From the NCBI GenBank assembly GCA_005788585.1, contig SYBY01000198.1:1-7475 (forward strand): 7,475 nt of DNA, read 5' to 3'. This document shows, one piece after another, positions 1 to 5,590 of the stretch. Position 1 is the stretch's first letter; the number at the start of each line of letters is the position of its first letter. The notes under the pieces were generated by a model, which ran no database searches, had not been told where the DNA came from, and worked only from the letters and a program-made list of their open reading frames with translations. The translations under genes were made by a program, and so were the position numbers. Origin of the DNA: Actinomycetota bacterium. Lineage in GTDB: Bacteria; Actinomycetota; Thermoleophilia; Solirubrobacterales; Solirubrobacteraceae.

Positions 1-294
1 CACGGTGGCCGCGGCACGGTCGATCGCGCCGAGGGACGACAGCACGCCGCCCGCCGAGATGCCCGCCGCCGAGAAGCCGAACGCGAGGTCGACGACGATC
101 AGCGTCAGCAGCACGCGCTGCAGAATCGTCACCGATTGGATCGTGAGTTCCCTGCGCCACGACGTCCCGCGGCTGAGCAGCTCCGCGCCGCAGCGCAGGC
201 CCAAGGCCACCATGGCTCCCATGCGATCGATCCACAGCCACGGCGGGACGTCCGAGGCGGTCGGCATGGCGCCGGCAGCCCTGCTTCTCCCCAT
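1..294 (-). CDS. N-terminal part of a membrane protein, possibly MlaE/YrbE-type ABC permease (runs off the left edge)
   Basis: The reverse strand is open from an ATG at 294 to the window edge, giving 98 residues of a longer protein. A second in-frame ATG lies at 267. The upstream start is preferred because AGGA (302-305) sits seven bases before it. The first ~50 residues are amphipathic and rich in W/R/E (WLWIDRMGAM, then SRGTSWRREL). A hydrophobic stretch around residues 57-89 follows, Gly-rich at its end (VLLTLIVVDLAFGF, then SSLGAIDRAAA). This layout resembles the start of MlaE/YrbE permeases of lipid-transport (Mce/Mla-like) ABC systems, in which a basic N-terminal helix precedes the first membrane segment. 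The rest of the protein is missing, so the family call is only suggestive. The gene is divergent from the PucR-type regulator across about 98 bases that include the 19-bp inverted repeat, so it may share that control. The opposite-strand reading over this stretch is compositionally a shadow. Confidence 0.6.
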   Translation of the reverse strand, partial: MGRSRAAGAMPTASDVPPWLWIDRMGAMVALGLRCGAELLSRGTSWRRELTIQSVTILQRVLLTLIVVDLAFGFSAAGISAGGVLSSLGAIDRAAATV

Positions 295-359
295 GCCCGG
301 ATCCTGGCTACTGAGGCGATAGCACCCCCGGTGGCGGCGCCACGACGGGCAACCGAGGC

Positions 360-378
360 GGTGTGTTGACACCACACC
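360..378. promoter_or_regulatory. 19-bp inverted repeat GGTGTG-N7-CACACC (putative operator, copy 1)
   Basis: Arms GGTGTG (360-365) and CACACC (373-378) are perfect complements around a 7-base centre (TTGACAC). One further pair (C359/G379) extends the symmetry to 7-bp arms. It ends one base before the -10-like hexamer of the regulator gene and so covers the -35/spacer region. A protein bound here should block that promoter. It also lies 66-84 bases upstream of the divergent membrane-protein start. An identical pair of arms with the same spacing occurs at 5094-5112 before the acyl-CoA ligase operon. The symmetry and the match are seen directly; binding by the neighbouring PucR-type protein is inference. 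Confidence 0.6.
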
Positions 379-379
379 G

Positions 380-385
380 TACGAT
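380..385 (+). promoter_or_regulatory. -10 hexamer of a leaderless promoter for the PucR-type gene
   Basis: TACGAT fits the actinobacterial TANNNT -10 pattern and ends seven bases before the A of ATG 393, so transcription would begin at or beside the start codon. No SD-like sequence is present between it and the ATG, consistent with a leaderless mRNA. No good -35 is present at the usual distance. The nearby TTGACA (366-371) is only eight bases upstream and cannot be its partner. Confidence 0.5.
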
Positions 386-392
386 TCTGACT

Positions 393-1562
393 ATGAACGC
401 TGTCAGCTCTTGGCAGGAGGCGGTGCTCGCCGGCGGGGCGAGCATCGGCATCAGCGGACTCGTCGAGATCACGGTGCGCGCGCTCGTCGACGAGCTGCCC
501 GTGCTCGCAGACGATGAAGACCTCCTCGAAGCCGCCCGCAGCAGCTCGGCGGCGAACATCGCCGTCGTCGTCGAGATGGCCGAGGGGACGGTGTCGCTCG
601 GCGACCTCGAACCGCCCCCGCAGGCCACGGCCTTCGCGCGCGAGCTCGCCCGCCGCAACGTCCCCGTCGCCGATCTCGGGCACGCCTACCGCGTGGCGCA
701 GCGCGCGCTGTGGCGGTGGGCGCTCGACGAGGTCCACGAGCGCCTCGACGACCCGCAGGTCGTCGCCGTCGCCGTTGAGGAGCTCGCCGACGCGGTCTTC
801 GCCACGGGCGACGTCTTCATCACCAGCGTCATGCACCGCTACGCCCTGGAGCGCGACCGCTGGCTGCGCAGCGCCGAGGCCGTGCGCGCCGCGACGGTCC
901 AGGAGCTCCTGCACGGCGGCCCCGTTGACGTCGCAGCCGCGAGCAAGCGGCTGCGCTACGAGCTGCGCCAGGAGCACGAGGGCTACGTCGTCTGGGCCGA
1001 GGGCGACAGCGCGCTGCCCGAGGCGGCAGCGGCGGCGGTCGGGGGCCCGCGGGCGCTGGTCGTGCCGATGGGCGTGGGCGTCGTCGCCGGATGGGCGCCC
1101 GTCGGGGTGATCGACCCCGACGCCGCCGGCACCGCTTCGGTCGCGCTCGGCGCGCGCGGCAGCGGTGTCGCCGGCTTTCGCACCACGCACCATGAGGCGA
1201 TGGAGGCCCGCCGCGTGGCGAAGATCCTGCACTGCGGCGCCACCCCCACGCGCTACGAGGACATCGCGCTGCTCGGCCTGCTCACCCAGGATCTCGAGCA
1301 GGCCCGGATGTTCGCGCGACGGCGCCTGGGGCCGCTCATCGCCGAGGACGACGCCACGCAGCGGCTCGCCGAGACGCTGCAGACGGTGCTCGAGGAACGT
1401 GGCAGCCCGCGGCGCGCGGCCAAGCGCCTGGGCGTCCACGAGAACACCGTCGCCAAGCGGCTGCGCACCATCGAGACGCTGGCCGGTGACCGGGCGGGCG
1501 GACCGCCCGCGGAGCTGCTCGCGGCGCTCATGATCCGCGAGGCGCTGCGCGCCCGCCCGTAG
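393..1562 (+). CDS. PucR/CdaR-family transcriptional regulator
   Basis: The product is 389 residues from ATG 393. A GTG at 363 is in frame, but it lies inside the inverted repeat and upstream of the -10 hexamer, so it is unlikely to be used. Residues ~20-155 form a helical region (VPVADLGHAYRVAQRALWRW at 90-109) resembling the RsbRD-type N-terminal domain often found in actinobacterial PucR relatives. Residues ~165-280 look like the degenerate GGDEF-like middle domain, closing with GFRTTHHEAMEARRVAK. Residues ~325-385 are the PucR C-terminal helix-turn-helix: AAKRLGVHENTVAKRLRTIE (342-361) is the recognition unit. Such proteins are cytosolic one-component activators or repressors, usually answering to a catabolic substrate; the ligand here is unknown. 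The gene is divergent from the membrane-protein gene and followed 87 bases later by the DUF4334 gene. Its promoter carries the inverted repeat also found before the ligase-dehydrogenase operon, which suggests autoregulation plus control of that operon. Confidence 0.9.
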   Translation: MNAVSSWQEAVLAGGASIGISGLVEITVRALVDELPVLADDEDLLEAARSSSAANIAVVVEMAEGTVSLGDLEPPPQATAFARELARRNVPVADLGHAYRVAQRALWRWALDEVHERLDDPQVVAVAVEELADAVFATGDVFITSVMHRYALERDRWLRSAEAVRAATVQELLHGGPVDVAAASKRLRYELRQEHEGYVVWAEGDSALPEAAAAAVGGPRALVVPMGVGVVAGWAPVGVIDPDAAGTASVALGARGSGVAGFRTTHHEAMEARRVAKILHCGATPTRYEDIALLGLLTQDLEQARMFARRRLGPLIAEDDATQRLAETLQTVLEERGSPRRAAKRLGVHENTVAKRLRTIETLAGDRAGGPPAELLAALMIREALRARP

Positions 1563-1565
1563 CGA

Positions 1566-1582
1566 GGTGGGGCCGCGCCACC
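1566..1582. terminator. Short hairpin GGTGG-N7-CCACC after the PucR-type gene
   Basis: Five-base perfect arms GGTGG (1566-1570) and CCACC (1578-1582) flank a 7-base GC-rich loop, three bases after the regulator stop codon. It could be a weak intrinsic terminator without a U-run. Alternatively it could be a degenerate relative of the GGTGTG-N7-CACACC operator, since both have N7 centres and GGTG/CACC ends. It lies 68 bases upstream of the DUF4334 start. Neither role is certain. Confidence 0.3.
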
Positions 1583-1636
1583 GCGCTTCGCGGATGCGGT
1601 GTCGGATCGCGACCTCGTCGCCGCTTGCCGCCGCGG

Positions 1637-1642
1637 TACCGT
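1637..1642 (+). promoter_or_regulatory. -10 hexamer of a leaderless promoter for the DUF4334 gene
   Basis: TACCGT matches TANNNT and ends exactly seven bases before ATG 1650, the same geometry as the hexamer of the upstream regulator gene. There is no SD sequence before this ATG. This supports independent leaderless transcription and decides the start codon against the upstream GTG at 1599, which would lie upstream of the transcription start. No clear -35 is visible. Confidence 0.45.
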
Positions 1643-1649
1643 CCCGCCG

Positions 1650-2099
1650 ATGAGCACGGTGACCGCCTCCGACCACCTTGCGTCACTCGTCGCCGCCGCC
1701 CCTGCCGCGATCGATGACGTGTACGCGTTCTTCGACGGGCTCCCGGCGGTCACGTGCGACGACATGCTCGGCGAGTGGACCGGCGGGCTCGTCGCCACCG
1801 GCCACCCCGGCGAGGCGCAGCTCGACGGCCTGCGCTGGGCGGGCAAGCGCTTCACCACGCGCGACGACGTCAACCCGCTGATCTGCCTCGACGACAACGG
1901 TGACCGGGTCGTCAACGACGTGCTCGGGGCGGCCACCCTGCGCACCGTCGAGTACCGCGGGGTGAGCACCGCGACGATGGTCTACGACAAGCACCCGATC
2001 TTCGACCACTTCCGCCGCGTCGACGCCGACACGATGCTCGGCCTCATGGACCGCAAGGGCGAACCCGCGCCGCTGGCGTTCACCCTCACGCGCGCCTAA
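1650..2099 (+). CDS. GXWXG / DUF4334 domain protein
   Basis: The protein has 149 residues from ATG 1650. An in-frame GTG at 1599 would add 17 low-complexity residues (SDRDLVAACRRGTVPP) and is disfavoured by the -10-like TACCGT just before 1650. GEWTG at residues 41-45 is the GXWXG signature. The C-terminal half (NDVLGAATLRTVEYRGVSTA from 89, then MVYDKHPIFDHFRRVDADTM at 110-129 and LGLMDRKG) matches the DUF4334 family, in which a lipocalin-like fold has been suggested. Length is typical for this two-part family. The biochemical role is unknown, and no signal peptide or membrane segment is seen, so it should be cytosolic. It is co-directional with the regulator and convergent with the dehydrogenase gene, whose stop lies 27 bases away across two hairpins. 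Whether it belongs functionally with the ligase and dehydrogenase is open. Confidence 0.85.
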   Translation: MSTVTASDHLASLVAAAPAAIDDVYAFFDGLPAVTCDDMLGEWTGGLVATGHPGEAQLDGLRWAGKRFTTRDDVNPLICLDDNGDRVVNDVLGAATLRTVEYRGVSTATMVYDKHPIFDHFRRVDADTMLGLMDRKGEPAPLAFTLTRA

Positions 2100-2106
2100 C
2101 CCGCAC

Positions 2107-2137
2107 TGACCGGCGGGTCACCGTCGCTATAGCGACG
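2107..2137. terminator. Two adjacent hairpins between convergent genes
   Basis: The first hairpin is TGACC-GGCG-GGTCA (2107-2120). The second is a perfect 16-bp palindrome, CGTCGCTATAGCGACG (2122-2137), which can fold as a 6-bp stem with a TATA loop. They fill the 27-base gap between the DUF4334 stop (2099) and the dehydrogenase stop, and the palindrome contains the dehydrogenase TAG (2127-2129). The position suits a bidirectional terminator. No T-run follows on either strand. Confidence 0.5.
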
Positions 2138-3239
2138 TGGATCTGCCGTTCGGCATGATGAGGACGGGCTTCAGCGTCGCGCCGCGGCGGGCGTCCTCGA
2201 TCGCCTGGTCGATCTCCGCGAACGGGTACGTGGTGATCAGGCGCTCGAAGGCGAACAGGCCGGCGCGGTGCAGCGCCAGCAGGTCGCCGATGAAGGTCTG
2301 CGGATCGACATCGCCCTCGATGACGCCCGTGATCGTGCGGCCGAACAGCAGGTGACCCTGGTCGATCTCGATGCGGTTGCGCGCCCCGCGGAACCCGAGC
2401 GTCGCGCAGCGGCCCGGCGACGCCAGCACCCTCAGCGCCGCGTCGACGACGTCTCCCGTCCCCACCGTCTCGACCGAGCAGTCGACACCACCCGGAACGA
2501 GGCCGCGGATCCCGCGCACCGCACCATCAGGATCGAGCGCCACGGTCGCCCCCAGCTCGAACGCCAGCTCGCGCCGCACGGGGGACGGGTCGACCGCCAC
2601 GATCGTGCGGCAGCCGACCGCCCGCGCCGCCATGACCGCCGCCATGCCGACCGGCCCACAGCCGAACACCGCGAGGGCCGACCCGGGCGCCGGCGCGAGC
2701 ACGCGCAGCACCGCCCCTGCCCCGGTCTGCAGCGAGCAGCCGAGCGGGCCGAGCAGCTCGATCGGCAGGTCGTCGTCGACGCGCACCGCGTTGCGGGCGC
2801 TCGCCAGCGCATGCGTCGCAAACGACGACTGGCCGAGGAAGCTGCCGTGCACCGGCGCGTCGCCCTGGCGCATCGTCGCGCTGCCGTCGGGCCGCCGACC
2901 CGTGCTGTTCAGCGCCGCGAACTCCCGGCAGTACGCGGGATGCCCGTCGCGGCAGGTCGGGCACGCGCCGCACGAGTCGAAGCTCAGGACGACGTGGTCG
3001 CCGGGCTGCAGCGCCCGCACCCCGTCGCCGACGGCCTCCACGACACCCGCGCCTTCGTGGCCGAGGACCACCGGCAGGGGCAGCGGCACGTGGCCGTCGC
3101 AGGCCCCGAGATCCGTGTGGCAGATCCCGACGCCGGCGATCCGCACGAGCACCTCGCCCTCGCGCGGGCCCTCCAGCTCGACGTCCTCGAGCGTCAGCGC
3201 GCCGCGCGGTTCGCGCAGCACGGCCGCCACGGCCTTCAC
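2127..3239 (-). CDS. Zinc-dependent medium-chain alcohol dehydrogenase, NAD-type (aryl/allyl alcohol dehydrogenase-like)
   Basis: The 370-residue protein has the full medium-chain dehydrogenase layout. Catalytic zinc ligands are C40 (GICHTDL), H61 in the GHE motif (VLGHEGAG) and C168 (GPLGCSLQTGAG). The structural-zinc loop is C90-x2-C93-x2-C96-x7-C104. The Rossmann motif GCGPVG is at 193-198, and D217 (IVAVD) at the end of the second strand favours NAD over NADP. The GCSLQTGAG segment and the residue 105-140 insert resemble the class III/aryl-alcohol dehydrogenase branch, which oxidises alcohols to aldehydes or the reverse. The substrate cannot be read from sequence. The GTG start (3239) overlaps the ligase TGA by four bases (GTGA), so translation is probably coupled and no separate SD is needed. 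An open frame continues upstream inside the ligase gene, but it is antisense-like noise rather than a fusion. Together with the ligase, the enzyme suggests handling of an alcohol/aldehyde/acid series. Confidence 0.93.
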   Translation of the reverse strand: MKAVAAVLREPRGALTLEDVELEGPREGEVLVRIAGVGICHTDLGACDGHVPLPLPVVLGHEGAGVVEAVGDGVRALQPGDHVVLSFDSCGACPTCRDGHPAYCREFAALNSTGRRPDGSATMRQGDAPVHGSFLGQSSFATHALASARNAVRVDDDLPIELLGPLGCSLQTGAGAVLRVLAPAPGSALAVFGCGPVGMAAVMAARAVGCRTIVAVDPSPVRRELAFELGATVALDPDGAVRGIRGLVPGGVDCSVETVGTGDVVDAALRVLASPGRCATLGFRGARNRIEIDQGHLLFGRTITGVIEGDVDPQTFIGDLLALHRAGLFAFERLITTYPFAEIDQAIEDARRGATLKPVLIMPNGRSTSL

Positions 3240-5059
3240 GCGTAGAGCGCCTCGATCGCGTCGGCGTGCTTCTCGGCGATGGGCCGGCGCTTGAGCTTCA
3301 TAGTCGGCGTCAGCTCGTCGCCGCCGGGCTGCCACTCCTCGGCGAGCAGCGTGTAGCGCTTGATCTGCTCGACGCGTGAGAGCTTCGCGTTCGCCGTCTC
3401 GACCGCGGCGGCCACCGCGGCCTGCACGCCCGGGTCGGCGGCGACGACGTCGACCGACGGCTCGAGCCCGTGCTGCTGGGCATAGACCGCCGCGACGTCG
3501 GGGTCGAGCACGAGCAGCGCCACGTTGTACGGCCGGCCGTCGCCGATGACCGCCGCCTGCCCGATCAGCGGGCTCGCGCTCTTGAGGTGCCCCTCGATCA
3601 GCGCGGGCGACATGTTCTTCCCGGCCGCGTTGATGATCAGCTCCTTCTTGCGGTCGACGATGCGCACGCACCCGTCGTCGTCGACCTCCCCGACGTCGCC
3701 GGTGTGCAGCCAGCCGGCCGCGTCGATCGCCTCCGCGGTCTTCACCGGATCGCCGCGGTAGCCGCGCATGAGCGTGTCGCCGCGCAGCAGCACCTCGCCG
3801 TCTTCGGCCAGGCGCAACTCGACGCCCGGGATCGGCCGGCCGACCGTCCCGAGCCGCCACTCGCTCGGCGCGTACGTCGTCGCGACCATCGAGCTCTCGG
3901 ACATCCCGTAGACCTCGACCGTCGGGATCCCGATCCCGCGGATGAACTCGTGGACGTCGAGCGGCAGCGGCGCAGCCCCGAACATGACCCAGTCCGCCGC
4001 GTCGAGCCCGAGCTTCGCGCGCAGCGGCGCGAGCACGTGCTCGTCGGCGAGGGACTGCCGGGCGGCCAGTTCGGCGGGGACTGGCCGCCCGGCAACTTGG
4101 TGGCGCACGACCTCGACCCCGGTGGCGATGGCGCCCTGCACGGCGGTGCGACGGGCCTCGTCGGGGTCGGCGGCGATCTGCGCCTCGACGGCGGCCTTGA
4201 GCTTCTCGGCCACGCGCGGGACCGCGCCCCACATCGTCGGCCGGACCTGCGGCAGCGCGGCGGCCACCTGGCGCGGGTCGGCGATGCTCGTGATCTGCGC
4301 GCCGAAGAGCATCTGGGCGTAGTGGATGCCGGAGCGGTCGGCGATGTGCGCGGCCGGCAGGTAGGAGATGACGCGGCCGCCGAGGCGGATCGGCAGGACC
4401 TCGGCGAGCCCCCGCCACTGCGCCAGCGTGCCGGCATGGGTGAGCTCGACGCCCTTCGGCGGGCCCGTCGTGCCCGACGTGTAGATGAGCGTGACCACGT
4501 CGTCCGGCTGGACGGCGCGCCACGCGGCGTCGAAGTCGAAGTCCCGCGCGGGCGTCGCCTCGACGGCGGCGAGCGTCGTGGCGTCCGGCGCCTCGCCGTC
4601 GATGACGACCACGTGCGGCAGGGCGCCCGCGGGGAGCTGCGCGCGGGCGGCGGCGACCTGCGGCAGGAACGCCTGCTCGGTCACGAGGATCCGCGCGCCC
4701 GCGTGGCCCAGCTGGTAGGCGATCTGCTCGGGCGAACTGGTCGCGTAGATCGAGAACGGCGTGGCCCCGAGATGCATCGCCGCGGTGTCGACCAGGTGGA
4801 ACTCCGGCCGGTTGAGCAGCAGCATCGCGAGCGTGTCGCCCCACCCGAGCCCGAGACCCGCCAGGCCCGCGCCGATACTCCGCACCCTGCCGGCGTACTC
4901 ACGGAACGTGATCTCGGTGCCGCCGTCGAGCGTGCGCAGCGCGACCTCGTCGGCGCGCTCGGCCGCCGTCGCCTGGAAGGCCGCGACGAGGGTGTCCGCA
5001 GCGGCGATGACGGCGGCGGCTTCAGACGAAGGAGACGGCGAGGCGGCGGTCGTGCTCAT
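3236..5059 (-). CDS. Long-chain fatty acid-CoA ligase (FadD-like, AMP-forming)
   Basis: The product has 607 residues, the usual length for the long-chain acyl-CoA synthetase branch of the ANL superfamily. It activates a carboxylic acid as an acyl-adenylate and transfers it to CoA. Motifs in order: the ATP-binding loop YTSGTTGPPKG (193-203); ISYLPAAHIADRSG (231-244); VYGMSESS (383-390), with the E that contacts ATP/Mg; GWLHTGD (449-455), with the ribose-binding D; the hinge VDRKKELIINAAGKNMSP (468-485); and the C-terminal PTMKLKRR (585-592), with the catalytic lysine. All key residues are present. ATG 5059 is chosen because GGAGG (5069-5073) lies nine bases upstream; upstream in-frame sequence is Arg-rich and unlike protein. 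The last codon overlaps the dehydrogenase start, making a two-gene operon. The 19-bp inverted repeat 35-53 bases before the ATG suggests control by the PucR-type regulator. A perfect 15-bp inverted repeat lies within the coding region. Chain-length preference is unknown. Confidence 0.95.
   Translation of the reverse strand: MSTTAASPSPSSEAAAVIAAADTLVAAFQATAAERADEVALRTLDGGTEITFREYAGRVRSIGAGLAGLGLGWGDTLAMLLLNRPEFHLVDTAAMHLGATPFSIYATSSPEQIAYQLGHAGARILVTEQAFLPQVAAARAQLPAGALPHVVVIDGEAPDATTLAAVEATPARDFDFDAAWRAVQPDDVVTLIYTSGTTGPPKGVELTHAGTLAQWRGLAEVLPIRLGGRVISYLPAAHIADRSGIHYAQMLFGAQITSIADPRQVAAALPQVRPTMWGAVPRVAEKLKAAVEAQIAADPDEARRTAVQGAIATGVEVVRHQVAGRPVPAELAARQSLADEHVLAPLRAKLGLDAADWVMFGAAPLPLDVHEFIRGIGIPTVEVYGMSESSMVATTYAPSEWRLGTVGRPIPGVELRLAEDGEVLLRGDTLMRGYRGDPVKTAEAIDAAGWLHTGDVGEVDDDGCVRIVDRKKELIINAAGKNMSPALIEGHLKSASPLIGQAAVIGDGRPYNVALLVLDPDVAAVYAQQHGLEPSVDVVAADPGVQAAVAAAVETANAKLSRVEQIKRYTLLAEEWQPGGDELTPTMKLKRRPIAEKHADAIEALYA
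4056..4094. repeat. Perfect 15-bp inverted repeat inside the ligase gene
   Basis: Arms TGCCGGGCGGCCAGT (4056-4070) and ACTGGCCGCCCGGCA (4080-4094) are exact reverse complements around a nine-base loop (TCGGCGGGG). The site encodes about residues 322-335 of the ligase (AGRPVPAELAARQ region), between the ATP-binding loop and the VYGMSESS motif. In mRNA it would form a very stable hairpin. Whether it has a role is unknown. Confidence 0.8.
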
Positions 5060-5085
5060 GCCGTCGATCCTCCGTGCGCACGCCG

Positions 5086-5091
5086 ATCCTC
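5086..5091 (-). promoter_or_regulatory. Weak -10-like hexamer of the ligase-dehydrogenase operon
   Basis: On the minus strand GAGGAT begins two bases after the right arm of the second GGTGTG-N7-CACACC repeat. In the regulator promoter the -10 TACGAT begins one base after that arm. Transcription would start near 5078, leaving a short leader with the GGAGG SD. The hexamer lacks the usual first T, so the call rests mainly on the shared geometry. Confidence 0.3.
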
Positions 5092-5093
5092 GG

Positions 5094-5112
5094 GGTGTGT
5101 CCCGGGCACACC
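5094..5112. promoter_or_regulatory. 19-bp inverted repeat GGTGTG-N7-CACACC (putative operator, copy 2)
   Basis: Arms GGTGTG (5094-5099) and CACACC (5107-5112) are identical to those at 360-378, with the same 7-base spacing but a different centre (TCCCGGG). The repeat lies in the 89-base gap between the zinc-ribbon gene and the ligase ATG, 35-53 bases upstream of that ATG. Scanning the window for GGTGTG and CACACC found no third paired occurrence. It is probably the operator of the ligase-dehydrogenase operon. Confidence 0.6.
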
Positions 5113-5148
5113 GCCGCGGCCGCACGGGCGCGGCTCACGACACGGCGC

Positions 5149-5440
5149 TCAGTGGCGTTCGCGCAGGCGCAGCCCGAACCCGTGCACCGCGGCGCGGCCC
5201 GGCGGGTGCACCCGCAGGCGCACGACCTGCCACGTCGTCAGGCCGACGTTCCACGCCGCGCCGCACATCCGGCAGGAGCAGCCCGCGGTGTGCTCGTCGT
5301 CCTCGCCGGTGACCACGACCTCGACCTGGCTGCCGAGGCAGCCCGGGCACGCGAAGGAGGCGGCGACGAGATCATCGGGGTCGTCGACGCGGAAGCGCGC
5401 GGTGTCGTCCAGCAGGGTGATGGGGCAAGCCTGCCGTCAT
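5149..5440 (-). pseudogene. Small zinc-ribbon protein gene, apparently frameshifted near its start
   Basis: The reverse strand carries an open frame ending at TGA 5149-5151. It reads ITLLDDTARFRVDDPDDLVA and continues to ...CPGC and ...CSCRMCGAAWNV, ending LRLRERH. The spacing CPGC-x21-CRMC is a typical zinc ribbon, and codon use is that of a real gene; the plus strand here reads as an Arg/His/Ala-rich shadow. The frame is closed upstream by a TGA at 5437-5439, and no ATG, GTG or TTG precedes the first cysteine pair. An ATG at 5440 lies one frame off. Removing one C from the CCCC run (5422-5425) would join it in frame as MTAGLPITLLDD, a normal 96-residue protein. So this is a sequencing error, a real frameshift, or a gene using a rare start such as CTG or ATC. 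Function is unknown. It lies 89 bases upstream of the ligase gene on the same strand. Confidence 0.6.
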
Positions 5441-5474
5441 CCGCGGACGACGGCGAGTCCCGGACGCCCCGAAC

Positions 5475-5502
5475 CCCCCGTTCGTCGGGGGACGTTTCGT
5501 CC
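5475..5502. repeat. Nested inverted repeats in the divergent intergenic region
   Basis: CCCCCG-TTCGT-CGGGGG (5475-5491) is a perfect 6-bp-stem hairpin. It overlaps GGACG-TTT-CGTCC (5490-5502), a second perfect inverted repeat. Both lie in the ~150-base gap between the zinc-ribbon gene (minus) and the 145-aa protein gene (plus), 36 bases before that gene's likely -10. They could be an operator for either gene or overlapping RNA structures; nothing decides between these. Confidence 0.4.
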
Positions 5503-5537
5503 ATACGGGGACCTTCGCGGCCCACGCGCGACAGGCG

Positions 5538-5543
5538 TACAGT
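5538..5543 (+). promoter_or_regulatory. Candidate -10 hexamer for the 145-aa protein gene
   Basis: TACAGT matches TANNNT and would start transcription near 5551, giving a ~40-base leader that contains the strong SD at 5577-5583. A loose -35-like TTCGCG lies 18 bases upstream (5514-5519). This promoter gives a leader with SD, unlike the leaderless starts elsewhere in the window. Confidence 0.35.
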
Positions 5544-5590
5544 CGGAGACGGAGCAGGGCGATGCGTCAAGGACCTGAGGAGGTCGACCG

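Noticed and set aside
366..371. Consensus -35 TTGACA upstream of the regulator
   Set aside because: Only eight bases from TACGAT; at 17 bases it would pair with GACTAT, placing the transcription start inside the gene. It is the centre of the inverted repeat.
1599..1649. GTG start and 17 extra residues for the DUF4334 protein
   Set aside because: The extension does not look like protein, and the -10-like hexamer lies inside it.
129..1676. Minus-strand frame of 515 codons opposite the PucR-type gene
   Set aside because: Arg/Ala/His/Gly-rich shadow of the regulator; no domain is recognisable, and it covers both the divergent promoter and the regulator.
2268..3294. Plus-strand frames opposite the dehydrogenase
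   Set aside because: Shadows of the dehydrogenase; composition is Arg/His/Ala-rich and without motifs.
2127..4844. A single 905-codon frame joining the dehydrogenase to upstream sequence
   Set aside because: The upstream half is an out-of-frame reading of the ligase gene; the dehydrogenase begins at GTG 3239 in the four-base overlap.
3470..5578. Plus-strand frame of 702 codons opposite the ligase
   Set aside because: Antisense shadow produced by high GC at third positions; the sequence is low-complexity (RVHERDHVVRLD-type) while the minus strand has every ligase motif.
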